Shown here: positions 63,753-64,000 of the stretch, piece after piece
How positions within the stretch are numbered: the first letter of the stretch is position 1
How the letters are laid out: each line of letters starts with the position of its first letter
Origin: Helopsaltes ochotensis
Taxonomy: Eukaryota > Chordata > Aves > Passeriformes > Locustellidae
DNA length: 64,000 nt
Direction: 5' to 3'
NCBI GenBank assembly: GCA_013400155.1
Contig: VXBM01001584.1
Coordinates: forward strand, 94,278-158,277
Program-made: the position numbers and the translations under genes
Notes under the pieces: model-generated
Databases searched by the model: none
What the model was told of the DNA's origin: nothing
What the model saw: only the letters and a program-made list of their open reading frames with translations

Positions 63753-64000
63753 GGTTTGGGTCTAACAGTTACTCTAATTGTGTGTTTTCTTAATATCCAT
63801 ACCTGTCTCTGTGAAAAATGATTTGCTCTATGTAGTGTTGCTATTTTTCCAGCTAGAGTGGAGGACTTCATAAAAAAAAATCACCCAAGAGAACCGAAGA
63901 CATTTTTCCCCTTCTCTAGTGTTCTTTAGGTTAATTTAAGAAGAAAATACTCTGGTTTGGTAAAACTCTGGAAGTGTGGTGTGCATTGTTTTATTTTTTT

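Noticed and set aside
63841..63900. Possible EPG5 exon 41 after ttttccag near 63852
   Set aside because: The following sequence does not encode the expected family segment after SYFxx and quickly becomes A-rich; the next exon is taken to be outside the window.
1..64000. CRISPR arrays, operons, tRNA or rRNA genes, or a novel mobile system
   Set aside because: Nothing with regular spaced repeats, bacterial gene spacing or recognisable tRNA/rRNA sequence was found. The window is explained by two spliced vertebrate genes and common avian repeats.

Overview
The window is vertebrate nuclear DNA, almost certainly from a bird. Long introns with GT-AG borders carry many CR1 LINE fragments, whose tails read roughly ggttggaagggacctt on one strand and end near attctgtgatt. 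There are also solo retroviral LTRs, but no Alu-like or L1-like sequence. No bacterial-type gene, RNA gene, CRISPR array or operon is seen. The gene order PSTPIP2 then EPG5, both on the + strand, matches the order on human chromosome 18 read from its minus strand. In birds this block (next to ATP5F1A) is known to be Z-linked, so a Z chromosome origin is inferred.

Layout. 33-10560: thirteen coding exons of PSTPIP2, an F-BAR cytoskeletal adaptor. Only the first coding exon (about 11 residues) lies outside, to the left, and the stop codon is at 10558-10560. 10561 to about 12970: probable 3' UTR and flank, holding CR1 and a nested solo LTR. About 12970-14300: intergenic DNA ending in a 21-bp minisatellite. 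14300-14700: a CpG-rich TATA-less promoter with a duplicated CCAAT/GC-box module. 14551-63379: forty consecutive coding exons of EPG5, the Rab7 effector that tethers autophagosomes to late endosomes and lysosomes. They give 2332 codons plus one base, uninterrupted; roughly the last 250 codons lie beyond the right edge. All exons join in one frame with canonical borders, so both genes look intact.

The two genes do not form an operon; they are head-to-tail neighbours with separate functions (macrophage and osteoclast actin/phosphatase signalling; autophagosome-lysosome fusion). I found no previously undescribed system. The notable observations are small: a templated inverted 44-bp insertion inside one LTR copy, a coding-looking 21-bp minisatellite beside the EPG5 promoter, a duplicated promoter module, a NAGNAG acceptor, inverted CR1 copies flanking PSTPIP2 exons, and loss of the poly(A) hexamer in the only sense-oriented LTR.
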